Positions 25,410 to 33,931 of a stretch of DNA of 42,812 nt are shown one piece after another. Position 1 is the first letter of the stretch; each line of letters begins with the position of its first letter. The notes beneath the pieces are model-generated. The model was not told where the DNA came from. It worked only from the letters and a program-made list of their open reading frames with translations, and did not search any database. The DNA lies in assembly GCA_900547345.1 (NCBI GenBank), contig URGG01000005.1, positions 1-42,812 on the forward strand, given 5' to 3'. The translations under genes were made by a program, and so were the position numbers. This DNA is from an uncultured Collinsella sp. (lineage in GTDB: Bacteria; Actinomycetota; Coriobacteriia; Coriobacteriales; Coriobacteriaceae).

Positions 25410-25577
25410 GGTTACGGCGTTTTACCAAACGCCGTAACGGGCCGACGCTGCGCGGCCGCCAGGGCGACAACTTGTCATTCAAAGAGGGCGGCATGACCAG
25501 AAGGTCTATGCCGTCCTCTTTTCATGCCAATTTGTTCGCCCTGGCGACCGCTCGCTGGCATTGCCAGAGCATCGGCG
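25410..25577. repeat. Structured intergenic repeat, copy B
   Basis: It has the same order of parts as copy A: palindrome GTTACGGCGTTT/AAACGCCGTAAC (25411-25438), CCGACGCTGC, outer stem GCCGCCAGGGCGA (about 25455-25467) with TCGCCCTGGCG (about 25536-25546), inner GGCGGCATGACC/GGTCTATGCCGTC, and end GCATCGGCG. Base changes relative to A keep the pairing (CAGAGCG/CGCTCTG in A, CAGGGCG/CGCCCTG in B), which supports selection for structure. It begins 2 bases after the SDR stop. Confidence 0.8.
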
Positions 25578-25663
25578 TTGCCTTGGCTGTTGGAAATGAT
25601 CCCAATGACTATGACCCCTTTGCGCCAGTTTCTGTCGAGTCGGTGCTTCTTGCGGGTTGCCCG

Positions 25664-25669
25664 TATAAT
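25664..25669 (+). promoter_or_regulatory. -10 element of the tgt promoter
   Basis: A perfect TATAAT lies 38 bases before the tgt start. No convincing -35 hexamer is present at 16-18 bases upstream. Confidence 0.5.
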
Positions 25670-25706
25670 GGGTTGCGTATGAACCGCAACCAAGGAGTTC
25701 CAGTTT

Positions 25707-26846
<1,140 letters not shown>

Positions 26847-26996
26847 GGGCGACAGACACGCTTGCAGAGCGTGGACAACGGCAATGGTCGAGCGCCAGCC
26901 GGTCGTCGCATTCGCTGACACCGGCTGCGCGACCGCTGACCGATAGCTTGCAAGTGCTTGATGCATCGTGGGTACCATACCGAATAGTTGATGCTC

Positions 26997-27042
26997 GGGC
27001 GGGTGTTTGACGCATGGCGTCGACCCCGCCCGTTTTCTTTTT
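26997..27042 (+). terminator. Terminator-like hairpin in front of the LOG-family gene
   Basis: GGGCGGG (26997-27003) pairs with CCCGCCC (27025-27031); inside, GACGC pairs with GCGTC around ATG. TTTTCTTTTT follows. It could end tgt transcripts arriving from upstream or act as an attenuator if the promoter lies further upstream (TTGCAA 26948, TACCAT 26973; weak). Confidence 0.65.
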
Positions 27043-27058
27043 CTCGATAGGAGTACCC

Positions 27059-27817
27059 ATGATTAAGAATGAGAACGTCGAGGGCGAGCCTGCCTACGAC
27101 GAGACGTACCGCCGCGGCCCCGTGGTCATGCGCGGCCCCATGATTCCCAAGGACAACACCTACGCCAACCTGCTGGCGCCCGAAGATTCGACTGACTGGC
27201 TGCATGCCGATCCCTGGCGCGTGCTGCGCATTCAGGCCGAGTTTGTCGATGGCTTCGGCGCGCTTGCCGAGCTTGGCCCCGCAGTGACCATCTTCGGCAG
27301 TGCCCGCACGCCTAAGACCGATCCGCTCTACAAGGCGGCGCGTACCGTCGGGCGCAAGATCGCGCAACGTGGCGTGGCGGTCATCACCGGTGGCGGCCCC
27401 GGCATCATGGAAGCGGCCAACAGGGGAGCGGCGAGTGTCAACGGCAAGTCAGTTGGCCTAGGCATTGAATTGCCGCACGAACAGGGGCTCAACAAATACG
27501 TGAACCTCGGCATGGACTTCCGCTACTTCTTTGTGCGCAAAACCATGTTCGTTAAGTACAGCTCGGGCGCCATCGTATTTCCCGGCGGCTTTGGCACGCT
27601 CGACGAGATGTTCGAGGTTCTCACGCTGGTGCAGACGCACAAGGTCAAGCGCATGCCGCTCGTGCTGGTGGGCAGCGAGTACTGGCAGGGCCTGTTCGAC
27701 TGGCTCAACGGCCCGGTGATGAGCGCCGGTATGATCAGCCCGCTCGATCCGGATCTGGTACACATTACCGACGACCTCAACGAGGCCGTCGACATCGCCC
27801 TGAGCGGGCTGATGTAG
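27059..27817 (+). CDS. LOG family (TIGR00730) Rossmann-fold protein
   Basis: The protein has 252 residues from ATG 27059, just after TAGGAG (27048-27053). The diagnostic PGGFGTLDEMFE motif (residues ~178-189) and GGGPGIMEAANRGA identify the LOG/'lysine decarboxylase-like' fold, whose characterised members are cytokinin riboside 5'-monophosphate phosphoribohydrolases; bacterial members act as nucleotide 5'-phosphate ribosyl hydrolases. No lysine decarboxylase activity should be assumed. An N-terminal extension of ~60 residues precedes the domain. It is monocistronic as far as can be seen. Confidence 0.88.
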   Translation: MIKNENVEGEPAYDETYRRGPVVMRGPMIPKDNTYANLLAPEDSTDWLHADPWRVLRIQAEFVDGFGALAELGPAVTIFGSARTPKTDPLYKAARTVGRKIAQRGVAVITGGGPGIMEAANRGAASVNGKSVGLGIELPHEQGLNKYVNLGMDFRYFFVRKTMFVKYSSGAIVFPGGFGTLDEMFEVLTLVQTHKVKRMPLVLVGSEYWQGLFDWLNGPVMSAGMISPLDPDLVHITDDLNEAVDIALSGLM

Positions 27818-27850
27818 GGCGCGCGTGCCTGTTGTTGTAGTAATGAGAAC

Positions 27851-27900
27851 GGCAGATTGATGTCAGTTAACATCAGCCTGCCATCTAAACTGGGTATACT
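27851..27900 (+). promoter_or_regulatory. Operator and -10 of the toxin-antitoxin operon
   Basis: A nested palindrome has outer arms GGCAG/CTGCC (27851-27855, 27878-27882) and inner arms TGATGT/ACATCA (27858-27863, 27870-27875). TATACT (27895-27900) is a good -10 placed 32 bases before the antitoxin ATG. RelB-type antitoxins bind such repeats to autoregulate. Confidence 0.6.
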
Positions 27901-27931
27901 GATACAAAAGACGAGAGCGAGGAGGTTGCGT

Positions 27932-28231
27932 ATGTCTACTGCAACGGTTAAGCCTACGACGGTTCGCATCGAAGAGGGGCTCAAGGAGCAGGCGACTGAG
28001 TTCTTGGATTCGGTCGGCCTCAGCCTCAATTCCTATCTCAATCTTGCCGTTCGGCAGCTGGTAAATCAGCGAAAGATTCCTTTTGAGATTGTAGGAAGGG
28101 CGGAAGTGCCCAACGAGGCGACGAGACGTGCCATGGTAATCGCCGAAGCTCATGAGTTGGGGATTTTGCCGGACGATAGCCCGTCATTCAACGACGCTGA
28201 TGAGCTTATATCGTTCCTCGATGAGGGCTAG
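27932..28231 (+). CDS. RelB/DinJ-family antitoxin
   Basis: The protein has 99 residues from ATG 27932 with GAGGAGG upstream. The N-terminal half is a ribbon-helix-helix pattern (TTVRIEEGLKEQATEFLDSV, GLSLNSYLNLAVRQLV, RKIPFEI), exactly as in DinJ/RelB; the acidic C-terminal tail should wrap the toxin. The toxin gene starts 2 bases after its stop. The palindromic operator upstream fits autoregulation. Neutralisation of the partner is inferred from family knowledge. Confidence 0.9.
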   Translation: MSTATVKPTTVRIEEGLKEQATEFLDSVGLSLNSYLNLAVRQLVNQRKIPFEIVGRAEVPNEATRRAMVIAEAHELGILPDDSPSFNDADELISFLDEG

Positions 28232-28233
28232 CG

Positions 28234-28542
28234 ATGTTTGAGATTAAAGTCGAGGCTCAGTTTAAGGTGGATTACAAACGGACGATGCGCATCCATCCGC
28301 AGCTAAAGAGTGAGTTTAAAGCGGCGGTTGCAGAGCTTGCGGCCCATGGGTCGCTTCCAGCGGAGTACGGCGCCCACGAGCTCTCAAATCCGGGCGGAAA
28401 CTACAACGGCCACATCGATTTCCACCTATCCGATGGCTTGGTCGATGTGGTCGTTCTATATCTGCCCCATAAGACTAACCCAGTGATCAGGCTGGTGCGA
28501 ATGGGCACTCATCAGGAGCTTTTTCAGGGCCCACAGGGCTGA
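28234..28542 (+). CDS. RelE/YafQ-family mRNA interferase toxin
   Basis: The protein has 102 residues from ATG 28234. The pattern FKVDYKRTMRIHPQLKSEF, the segment GSLPAEYGAHELSNPGGNYNGHIDFHL and VVVLYLPHKTNPVIRLVRMGTHQELF match YafQ-like toxins, including conserved His residues and a C-terminal Arg-x-Gly-x-His region. Such toxins cut mRNA in the ribosome. It forms the second gene of a two-gene operon. Its 3' end faces the TOTE gene, with a palindromic repeat between them. Confidence 0.9.
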   Translation: MFEIKVEAQFKVDYKRTMRIHPQLKSEFKAAVAELAAHGSLPAEYGAHELSNPGGNYNGHIDFHLSDGLVDVVVLYLPHKTNPVIRLVRMGTHQELFQGPQG

Positions 28543-28556
28543 GTGCCCGCTTTTGA

Positions 28557-28636
28557 GTTGCGGTGGAATAGGGATTGATTTGCGGCCGATTGGCCAAAAA
28601 CAGCCCCTATTTCACCGCTACTGATAGGGGTGCCCC
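28557..28636. repeat. Palindromic GTTGCGGTGGAATAG repeat, copy 1
   Basis: It reads GTTGCGGTGGAATAGGGATT, then a GGCC-flanked loop, then the complementary arm CCCCTATTTCACCGC, then GGTGCCCC. Copy 2 (32119-32198) is nearly identical and in the same direction. It probably works as a bidirectional terminator between the toxin gene and the TOTE gene, and it encodes the last residues of the latter. Confidence 0.8.
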
Positions 28637-31591
28637 GTTTGTTGCTGCGGCCCCCGGTTCTCCTCGTTGCTGGATTTCGCTCAAAAACTCAGCGGCGACT
28701 TCGTTGCTTTTGAAACGGATGCTGCGGTCTTCTTTCTTGGGGAATGCCAGCAACGGGATAGTCCCGTACCAGACAGTTTCCTCGTCAATCACGGCCGCGC
28801 ACAGCCGCCCTTTGGCCTTGACGGAATAGTCGACGTTCATCTCGGCAAAAATCGCTTTCGCGTCATCGCGCGGAGTTGAGGCAACATAAATCTCAAGGGT
28901 AATCCCACGGGCGGCTGCGCCTGCGAGTGTGGCGGTGAGTTTCGTGAGGCATGCGGCGGATGCGTAGGATGCGGCTATGAAGACGCTCTTTGTGGCACCG
29001 GTGATGTCTTTAATAAATGCCTCAATAGCGTTTGCGGGCTCTATGAGAATGTTGTAATCGGGTTGCTCACTGTCCTCTGCTGAATAAATTTCGTACCCCA
29101 GCTTGGCGTACGTCTTGAGTCTCTTCTGGTACATGCGGGCGAGCATGGGTATCGACAGGTCAATGTAGTCGAATATCTCAACCTGTTGCTTGCCCTCGTG
29201 GCTTCTGTGCAGTCTGCCCACCTGCTGCGTTACGCTGCCGTCCCAAGATATCGGCGTGGCAATGAATAGGGTGTCAAGGTAGGACAGATCGAAGCCCTCG
29301 CTCAGAAGGCTTTCGGTGGCGACGATGATCCGATGTTCATGCTCAAAGCCGGGAAGACTGTTCAGTATTGCTTTTCTTTCTTTGGCGCCGATTTCTCCGG
29401 TTAAGAGTATAGGCTCGTGCCTGCGATCATTAAGCAACCTGAACAGTTCCTCAGCATGCTTTTTCCTTTTGGATAGTATGAGCGGATGTCGACCGTTTGA
29501 CGCTGCTTCGAGGGCGTCACCGACAATCAATTCGTTTCTTGCCGCATGCACACACAGCAGATCGAGAATCTGATTGAAGCTTGCACCCGGCTCATAGGCG
29601 GATAGCCGAATGCCGGTAAATCTTGGTCGCACGATGCGCTGGATGCCCTGCTGAATTGCCTGCGTTTTTGGATCGATGACATAGCGAAGCGGGCCGCAGA
29701 GCATCGAGAGCGCCCGCGTAAGTCCGTCGGAGCGCTCAGGTGTCGCGGAGAGGCCATATACATATTTGGCTGGAGCGGACTTGAGGACGAGCTCGAGCTG
29801 TGGCGCGGCAGCATGGTGGCATTCGTCACAGATAATAAGGCCGTAATTACGAACAAGGTCCTTAACTATCGGCTCCCCGGTTTGGGAGTCTTTGCCAGAT
29901 AGCGACTGAAAGGAAGCAACGTCAATAAGGCCGCTGACGGCGGTTTTGCCCCCTCCGATTTGTCCAATAAGGGGAGGTTGCTTTTTGCTGATTCGTCCTT
30001 TTGGCGTTCGGACCGGCTCTCTGGTGTCCGTAATGTCGAGAAATCGTTCGAGCTGCGATTTCCATTGGGTTATGAGTGCAGTCTTTGGAACAATGACGAG
30101 CGCCGGAAGACCAACGGCGGCAATAAGATAAGCTCCGATGACGGTTTTACCGAAGCCCGTTGGTGCAGACATGATTCCGTCTTCGTATTCAAGCATCTGG
30201 TCGGCGGCAATTTGCTGCTCGGGATGAAGGGTCCCTTTGAATGCCGTCTCAATTGGATTGCCCGTGCTGCGTTCGTCTGAATAATCGGCAGTAACGCGGG
30301 CTTCTTGAATCAACTGGTCAAGTTGGGCTTTGCAGCCTCTGGGAATCGCGACGCGGCCATCTCTAAGTTCACTGAGGTCTATGAGTCGCGGTTTGCCGAA
30401 TACTGATTGATGCATAGATTGCGCGCGGAAGAACTCCGGGTTGGCAAATGTCGCAAGCCTGCGGACTTCCATTTGGGCTGCCGGGCTCAGAGACTTTTCG
30501 GGGATGTAGAGCATATCGGCTTGTGTGACGGGCAGGTTCGAGGGGAAGTCTCGTGGCGTGAGCGGGAGCCGCTTTCGTGGCTTTTGGACATTGCGCCTGG
30601 TTTTGTTTGTCGCTGCAGCTGTTGCTATTCCAAGCGGTTTGTTTTCGGTGCCCTCGATCAGACGATCCACCGTCGCACGCGAGATTAGTTGGATTTGCGA
30701 AAGGTAAAGCCATTGGTCGGGAAAGGGCTCGAACCGTTCGTCAACAAATACGCTGTTTCCTTCCCGCTGCGCTTTTCCCTGAAAGGGCAGCGCAACGAGA
30801 TTTCCAAAGCCGCCCTCAGGAATGGTGGACTGCGCGGGTATCATTCGGTCAAAGGCTTCGAAGGTGATTGTCTTGTTGAGTGCCGCTGCTTCGGCGATAA
30901 GGCAGCTACCGAAATCTCGTGCTATCTTTGCGTTCATAGGTTCTAGGAAGAAAAACCAGATATGCGCGCCGTTGCCTGACCTTGATCGCTCGACCGCAGC
31001 GTTAATTCCATGGTTTCTTACGACAAGCCTGATAGCATTTGTCGCTTCTTTCCAATCGGCTTTGTCAAAATCAATGACAAGGACATTTGTGTTGCAGTCT
31101 TTGTCGAGAACATATTGACCTATGACGTCCCGGAGCCTGTCGTCGCTGCCTTTGAAATGAGCGATAATGGCAGCATCGTTCAGCTCAAGGAATGTGCGGC
31201 TGCGACATTCTGCGCATTTAATTCTCTGATGGCTTGCTTTGGGACAAATGCTTGGCTTCCACTCATTTGCACAGGCAGGTGTATAGCCGATGCCTCCGTC
31301 TTTTCTGCGATACCCGTGAGCGTGCACATCTTTGCGGCCGGTAAAAAGATTGCGAAAGAGCTCGAGTTTGTCGCGCGCTGGGCTCGCGCTGGTAACGATG
31401 CCCTCGGTCTGTGCATGTTCGTCGAAAGATTCCCCAGCTCTCTTCCATTCCTCGAGCGTTGCGTAGCGGATGTCTGGACCGTTGCTGCAGATGACAATTT
31501 GCTTGTGGGGATTTGAAGCATGGCCGACCACTATATTGAATTTGAAGAGCGCGCCCCCAAAGAGGGCGTATTGATGCGTTTCGTTACTCAT
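28607..31591 (-). CDS. TOTE-type primase-helicase: zinc knuckle, archaeo-eukaryotic primase, SF2 helicase, degenerate PLD-like domain
   Basis: About 994 residues from ATG 31591; ATG 31642 is an alternative, and neither has a strong ribosome site. In order: a Cys/His knuckle (CPKASH...CAEC, ~115-129); an AEP-TOTE primase core with VLVIDFDKADW (~170-180), RSRSGNGAHIWFFF (~204-217) and GGFGNLVALPFQ; an SF2 helicase with Walker A APTGFGKT (476-483), DECHH (589-593), SAT, LLSEGFDLS and QQVGRLHR; and a C-terminal PLD-like fold in which the expected HxK motif reads CAAVIDEETVWYG, so it is probably catalytically dead. Such proteins belong to the predicted TOTE conflict (anti-invader) systems. GC content is clearly lower than in neighbours, suggesting horizontal transfer. 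The stop codon lies inside a repeat. Confidence 0.88.
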   Translation of the reverse strand: MSNETHQYALFGGALFKFNIVVGHASNPHKQIVICSNGPDIRYATLEEWKRAGESFDEHAQTEGIVTSASPARDKLELFRNLFTGRKDVHAHGYRRKDGGIGYTPACANEWKPSICPKASHQRIKCAECRSRTFLELNDAAIIAHFKGSDDRLRDVIGQYVLDKDCNTNVLVIDFDKADWKEATNAIRLVVRNHGINAAVERSRSGNGAHIWFFFLEPMNAKIARDFGSCLIAEAAALNKTITFEAFDRMIPAQSTIPEGGFGNLVALPFQGKAQREGNSVFVDERFEPFPDQWLYLSQIQLISRATVDRLIEGTENKPLGIATAAATNKTRRNVQKPRKRLPLTPRDFPSNLPVTQADMLYIPEKSLSPAAQMEVRRLATFANPEFFRAQSMHQSVFGKPRLIDLSELRDGRVAIPRGCKAQLDQLIQEARVTADYSDERSTGNPIETAFKGTLHPEQQIAADQMLEYEDGIMSAPTGFGKTVIGAYLIAAVGLPALVIVPKTALITQWKSQLERFLDITDTREPVRTPKGRISKKQPPLIGQIGGGKTAVSGLIDVASFQSLSGKDSQTGEPIVKDLVRNYGLIICDECHHAAAPQLELVLKSAPAKYVYGLSATPERSDGLTRALSMLCGPLRYVIDPKTQAIQQGIQRIVRPRFTGIRLSAYEPGASFNQILDLLCVHAARNELIVGDALEAASNGRHPLILSKRKKHAEELFRLLNDRRHEPILLTGEIGAKERKAILNSLPGFEHEHRIIVATESLLSEGFDLSYLDTLFIATPISWDGSVTQQVGRLHRSHEGKQQVEIFDYIDLSIPMLARMYQKRLKTYAKLGYEIYSAEDSEQPDYNILIEPANAIEAFIKDITGATKSVFIAASYASAACLTKLTATLAGAAARGITLEIYVASTPRDDAKAIFAEMNVDYSVKAKGRLCAAVIDEETVWYGTIPLLAFPKKEDRSIRFKSNEVAAEFLSEIQQRGEPGAAATNGAPLSVAVK

Positions 31592-31687
31592 CTGAATGCC
31601 ATTCTTATAAGCGTTCGCTGAGATGAGGGTACGGCATTTCACTTTTTCAGATACTCGGCATTGATTGCGGTTCGGTTAATAGCGAGG

Positions 31688-31722
31688 TGTCATTCCGTGA
31701 ACGGCATGACACACGCTGTCAA
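31688..31722 (-). promoter_or_regulatory. Candidate promoter/operator of the TOTE gene
   Basis: On the minus strand TTGACA (31722-31717) is followed by a palindrome with arms TGTCAT and CCGT pairing with ACGG and ATGACA (31688-31711). The palindrome occupies the -35 to -10 spacer region, a usual place for a repressor site. No clear -10 hexamer is present. Confidence 0.4.
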
Positions 31723-31799
31723 AACGCACTGCAGCCGTCGTTAAGTGATTTTTGAGACTTTACGGTGGGTCGGAGATACAGAGAGTGTGCCTCAAAGAG

Positions 31800-32029
31800 A
31801 CCCTGTGTGCAAAAAATGGCAAATATGAGTACTGCTGCTTGGTCAGCAACATATCATCAGGAAAGTATTTAAAACCAATTGAGTGAGATTTTGTATATCC
31901 AACCCCTTAAACGCGACGATTCAGTGCTTTATGGCGTTTGAAAACGGTGGAAGTGGGCACTTTCAGTCAGATATTGCTGTTACTAAATTTGTGACAGTAC
32001 TCATATTTGCCATTTTTTGCACACAGGGT
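31800..32029. repeat. 230-bp segment bounded by 35-bp perfect inverted repeats
   Basis: Left arm 31800-31834 starts ACCCTGTGTGCAAAAAATGG; right arm 31995-32029 is its exact reverse complement, ending GCACACAGGGT. Pairing weakens but continues inside (AGCAA-CATATC versus AGCA-ATATC). The inner 160 bases are AT-rich and carry no gene. No target-site duplication is visible outside the arms. It fits an invertible promoter segment or a decayed MITE. Confidence 0.85.
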
Positions 32030-32118
32030 ATCGATCGGAGGCCAATCAAAGCTCTCCAAGCAGCAGGGAAGATGCCAATTGCCAATAAATATCTTGTATG
32101 TGGATGACACACTAAAAA

Positions 32119-32198
32119 GTTGCGGTGGAATAGGGATTGATTTGCGGCTGATGAGCCAAAAACAGTCCCTATTTCACCGCAAGTGGTAAAGGTGCCCC
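32119..32198. repeat. Palindromic GTTGCGGTGGAATAG repeat, copy 2
   Basis: It differs from copy 1 mainly in the loop (GGCTGATGAGCC against GGCCGATTGGCC) and the tail; it ends in the same GGTGCCCC. It touches the stop codon of the second degV gene and forms the other boundary of the low-GC island. Confidence 0.8.
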
Positions 32199-33058
32199 TA
32201 GTGGATGGGCTGGTAGCGGGGGCAGTAGCTGATGGCGATGGCGTCGACGCCTACGTGGGTGGCGATGGTGCACCCGATGGGGCCGGTGCCGGCGTCTACG
32301 TAGTTCTGGCCTGCGAGCGCTTGGTTGACGAGCTCCTGCTCCTCGGCAGCGCCGGTCGTGAGCACGCGAACGCTTGAGCCTGGGTGCTCGGTCAAAAATG
32401 CGAGGCAATCGGCCATGGTGTTGGCAACGATGCGCTTGGCTCCGCGGCCCTTCTTGACGGCCTTGATTTCGCCCGATTTCCACTCCGGCGAAACGGCCAG
32501 GCGAATGTTGAGCATTTGCGTGAGCTGGCCGGCGAGCTTGGGCGCGCGGCCGTTCTTAACGAGGTTCTCGAGCGTGCGGGGAATCAGCAGCAGGTGGGCG
32601 TCGGGCAGCGTCGCGCGGATCTGCGCCTCGGTCTCGTCCAGGCTGCGGCCGTCCTCGCGCATGGCGAGCGCGTACTCCACTAGCAGGCCCTCGGCACCCG
32701 AACCGGTGCGCGAATCGATGCAGCGCACGTCGAGCTCGTGCGTTTCGGCCGTCAGACTGGCGTTGGCATAGCAGGCGGACCACTCGCTGCACAGCGAGAT
32801 AAAGATGGCGCTGTCGTGGCCGTCGGCGAGCACGCGGTCAAAGAGTGCCTTGAACTCGCCGGCACTCGGCTGCGAGGTGTGCGGCAGCTGCTCAGAGCCT
32901 GCCATGCGGGCGACGTACTCCTCGGCGGTAATCTGCACCTGGTCGAGCAGATCCTCGCCCTCGATAATCACATGCAGCGGAATCACGTAAATGCCGAGCT
33001 CTTGGGCACGGGCGGGGGAGATGTCCGACGTGGAGTCGGTTATGATGGCAAAAGACAT
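32198..33058 (-). CDS. DegV family protein (copy 2)
   Basis: The protein has 286 residues from ATG 33058 (GAAAGGTG upstream). It begins MSFAIITDSTSDISP, the classic DegV N-terminus, and has HTSQPSAGEF. The lipid-head region reads ISLCSEWSACYANA instead of LSSxLSGTY, and NGRAPKLAG replaces GRIS, so ligand binding may differ from copy 1 at 13998. A -10-like TATACT on the minus strand (33120-33115) lies 57 bases upstream. The HAD phosphatase gene diverges from it. The stop abuts repeat copy 2. Confidence 0.88.
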   Translation of the reverse strand: MSFAIITDSTSDISPARAQELGIYVIPLHVIIEGEDLLDQVQITAEEYVARMAGSEQLPHTSQPSAGEFKALFDRVLADGHDSAIFISLCSEWSACYANASLTAETHELDVRCIDSRTGSGAEGLLVEYALAMREDGRSLDETEAQIRATLPDAHLLLIPRTLENLVKNGRAPKLAGQLTQMLNIRLAVSPEWKSGEIKAVKKGRGAKRIVANTMADCLAFLTEHPGSSVRVLTTGAAEEQELVNQALAGQNYVDAGTGPIGCTIATHVGVDAIAISYCPRYQPIH

Positions 33059-33114
33059 AATTGCACCTTTCGTTGGGGCGCTTGCGCGCCGCCTTCTGAG
33101 AGCAAAGTGCGACA

Positions 33115-33165
33115 AGTATAGTAGAGTCGTTCCACATTACTAGGTTCAATTGTTGAATAGTCAAC
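33115..33165. promoter_or_regulatory. Divergent promoter region between degV copy 2 and the HAD gene
   Basis: TATACT on the minus strand (33120-33115) is a good -10 for degV. GTTGA (33152-33156)/TCAAC (33161-33165) and overlapping TTCAA/TTGAA form small palindromes that could be an operator. Confidence 0.4.
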
Positions 33166-33214
33166 AGTTTGAAGTGTCGGTGTGGAAATCGTCAACTGGG
33201 GAAGAGGAATGCCG

Positions 33215-33877
33215 ATGGAGGCGTTGGAGATAGGCAAACGGCCGGTCGTGCTGTTCGATTTTGACGGCACGGTGGCCGATACGGGCCGGGCGGTGATGAC
33301 CTCGACGCATAAGACGCTGGCTGCGCGCGGGTTTTCGGAGGCGCAGATGGGTGACTTGCGCCGCATGATCGGGCCGCCCCTGTGGAAGAGCTTCCACGAC
33401 TTTTACGGCTTCTCGCGCGAGGAGTCGCTTGTGGTGGCCGACGAGTACCGTGCCTTTTTTGATGAGCTGGGACCGGAAGAGTACCCCGTGTTCGGCGGAA
33501 TCCCTGAGCTGTTGGATGGGTTGGCCACTCAAGGCAAGCGTATGGCCGTGGCGACGTCGCGCATGGAGGCGAAGTGCATCGACATGGTGCGTGAGCTCGG
33601 GCTTTCTCAGTTTGAGGCGGTGGTTGGCATGAATCCGCCGCAGGGGCGCGAGACCAAGGCCGATTCGGTCCGCGATGCTCTGGCGGCCCTGGGTGCGACC
33701 GCGGACGAGGCTGTGATGATCGGCGATCGCTTCAACGATGTGGAAGGCGCGCACGCGATGGGCGTGCCGTGCATCGGCATCTATTCGGGCGCGGCGGCGC
33801 CGGGCGAGCACGATGCGGCGGGTGCCGATGCGGTGGTGCACTCGGTGGCCGAGCTTGCTAAACTTTTCGCAATATAA
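33215..33877 (+). CDS. HAD-family hydrolase, phosphoglycolate-phosphatase-like
   Basis: The protein has 220 residues from ATG 33215, 7 bases after GAAGAGG; ATG 33209 sits too close to that site. HAD motifs: VLFDFDGTVADTG (motif I with both Asp), VATSR (motif II, Thr/Ser), Lys in ETKADSVRDAL (motif III), and MIGDRFNDVEGA (motif IV). A helical cap between motifs I and II marks subclass IA, as in Gph and pyrophosphatase PpaX. The substrate is unknown. The broken pepV-like gene follows after 54 bases. Confidence 0.9.
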   Translation: MEALEIGKRPVVLFDFDGTVADTGRAVMTSTHKTLAARGFSEAQMGDLRRMIGPPLWKSFHDFYGFSREESLVVADEYRAFFDELGPEEYPVFGGIPELLDGLATQGKRMAVATSRMEAKCIDMVRELGLSQFEAVVGMNPPQGRETKADSVRDALAALGATADEAVMIGDRFNDVEGAHAMGVPCIGIYSGAAAPGEHDAAGADAVVHSVAELAKLFAI

Positions 33878-33931
33878 GTATGTGATGTGAGGGGCGGGCA
33901 CGCTCGCCGCTCATTGGTAAGGAGGTCGTCC

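Larger units (their letters stand above)
31643..32118. other. AT-rich gene-free region upstream of the TOTE gene
   Basis: I see no gene in these ~475 bases. The region holds TTGACA on the minus strand (31717-31722), a near-perfect 24-bp palindrome directly downstream of it (31688-31711), and the 35-bp inverted-repeat pair at 31800-32029. AAGTG (31951-31955)/CACTT (31958-31962) is a further small palindrome. GC content is well below that of the flanking core genes. Confidence 0.6.

Noticed and set aside
31800..32029. A clean MITE insertion with target-site duplication
   Set aside because: Flanks outside the arms (…AGAG and ATCG…) do not match; insertion without a trace or an inverton remain possible.
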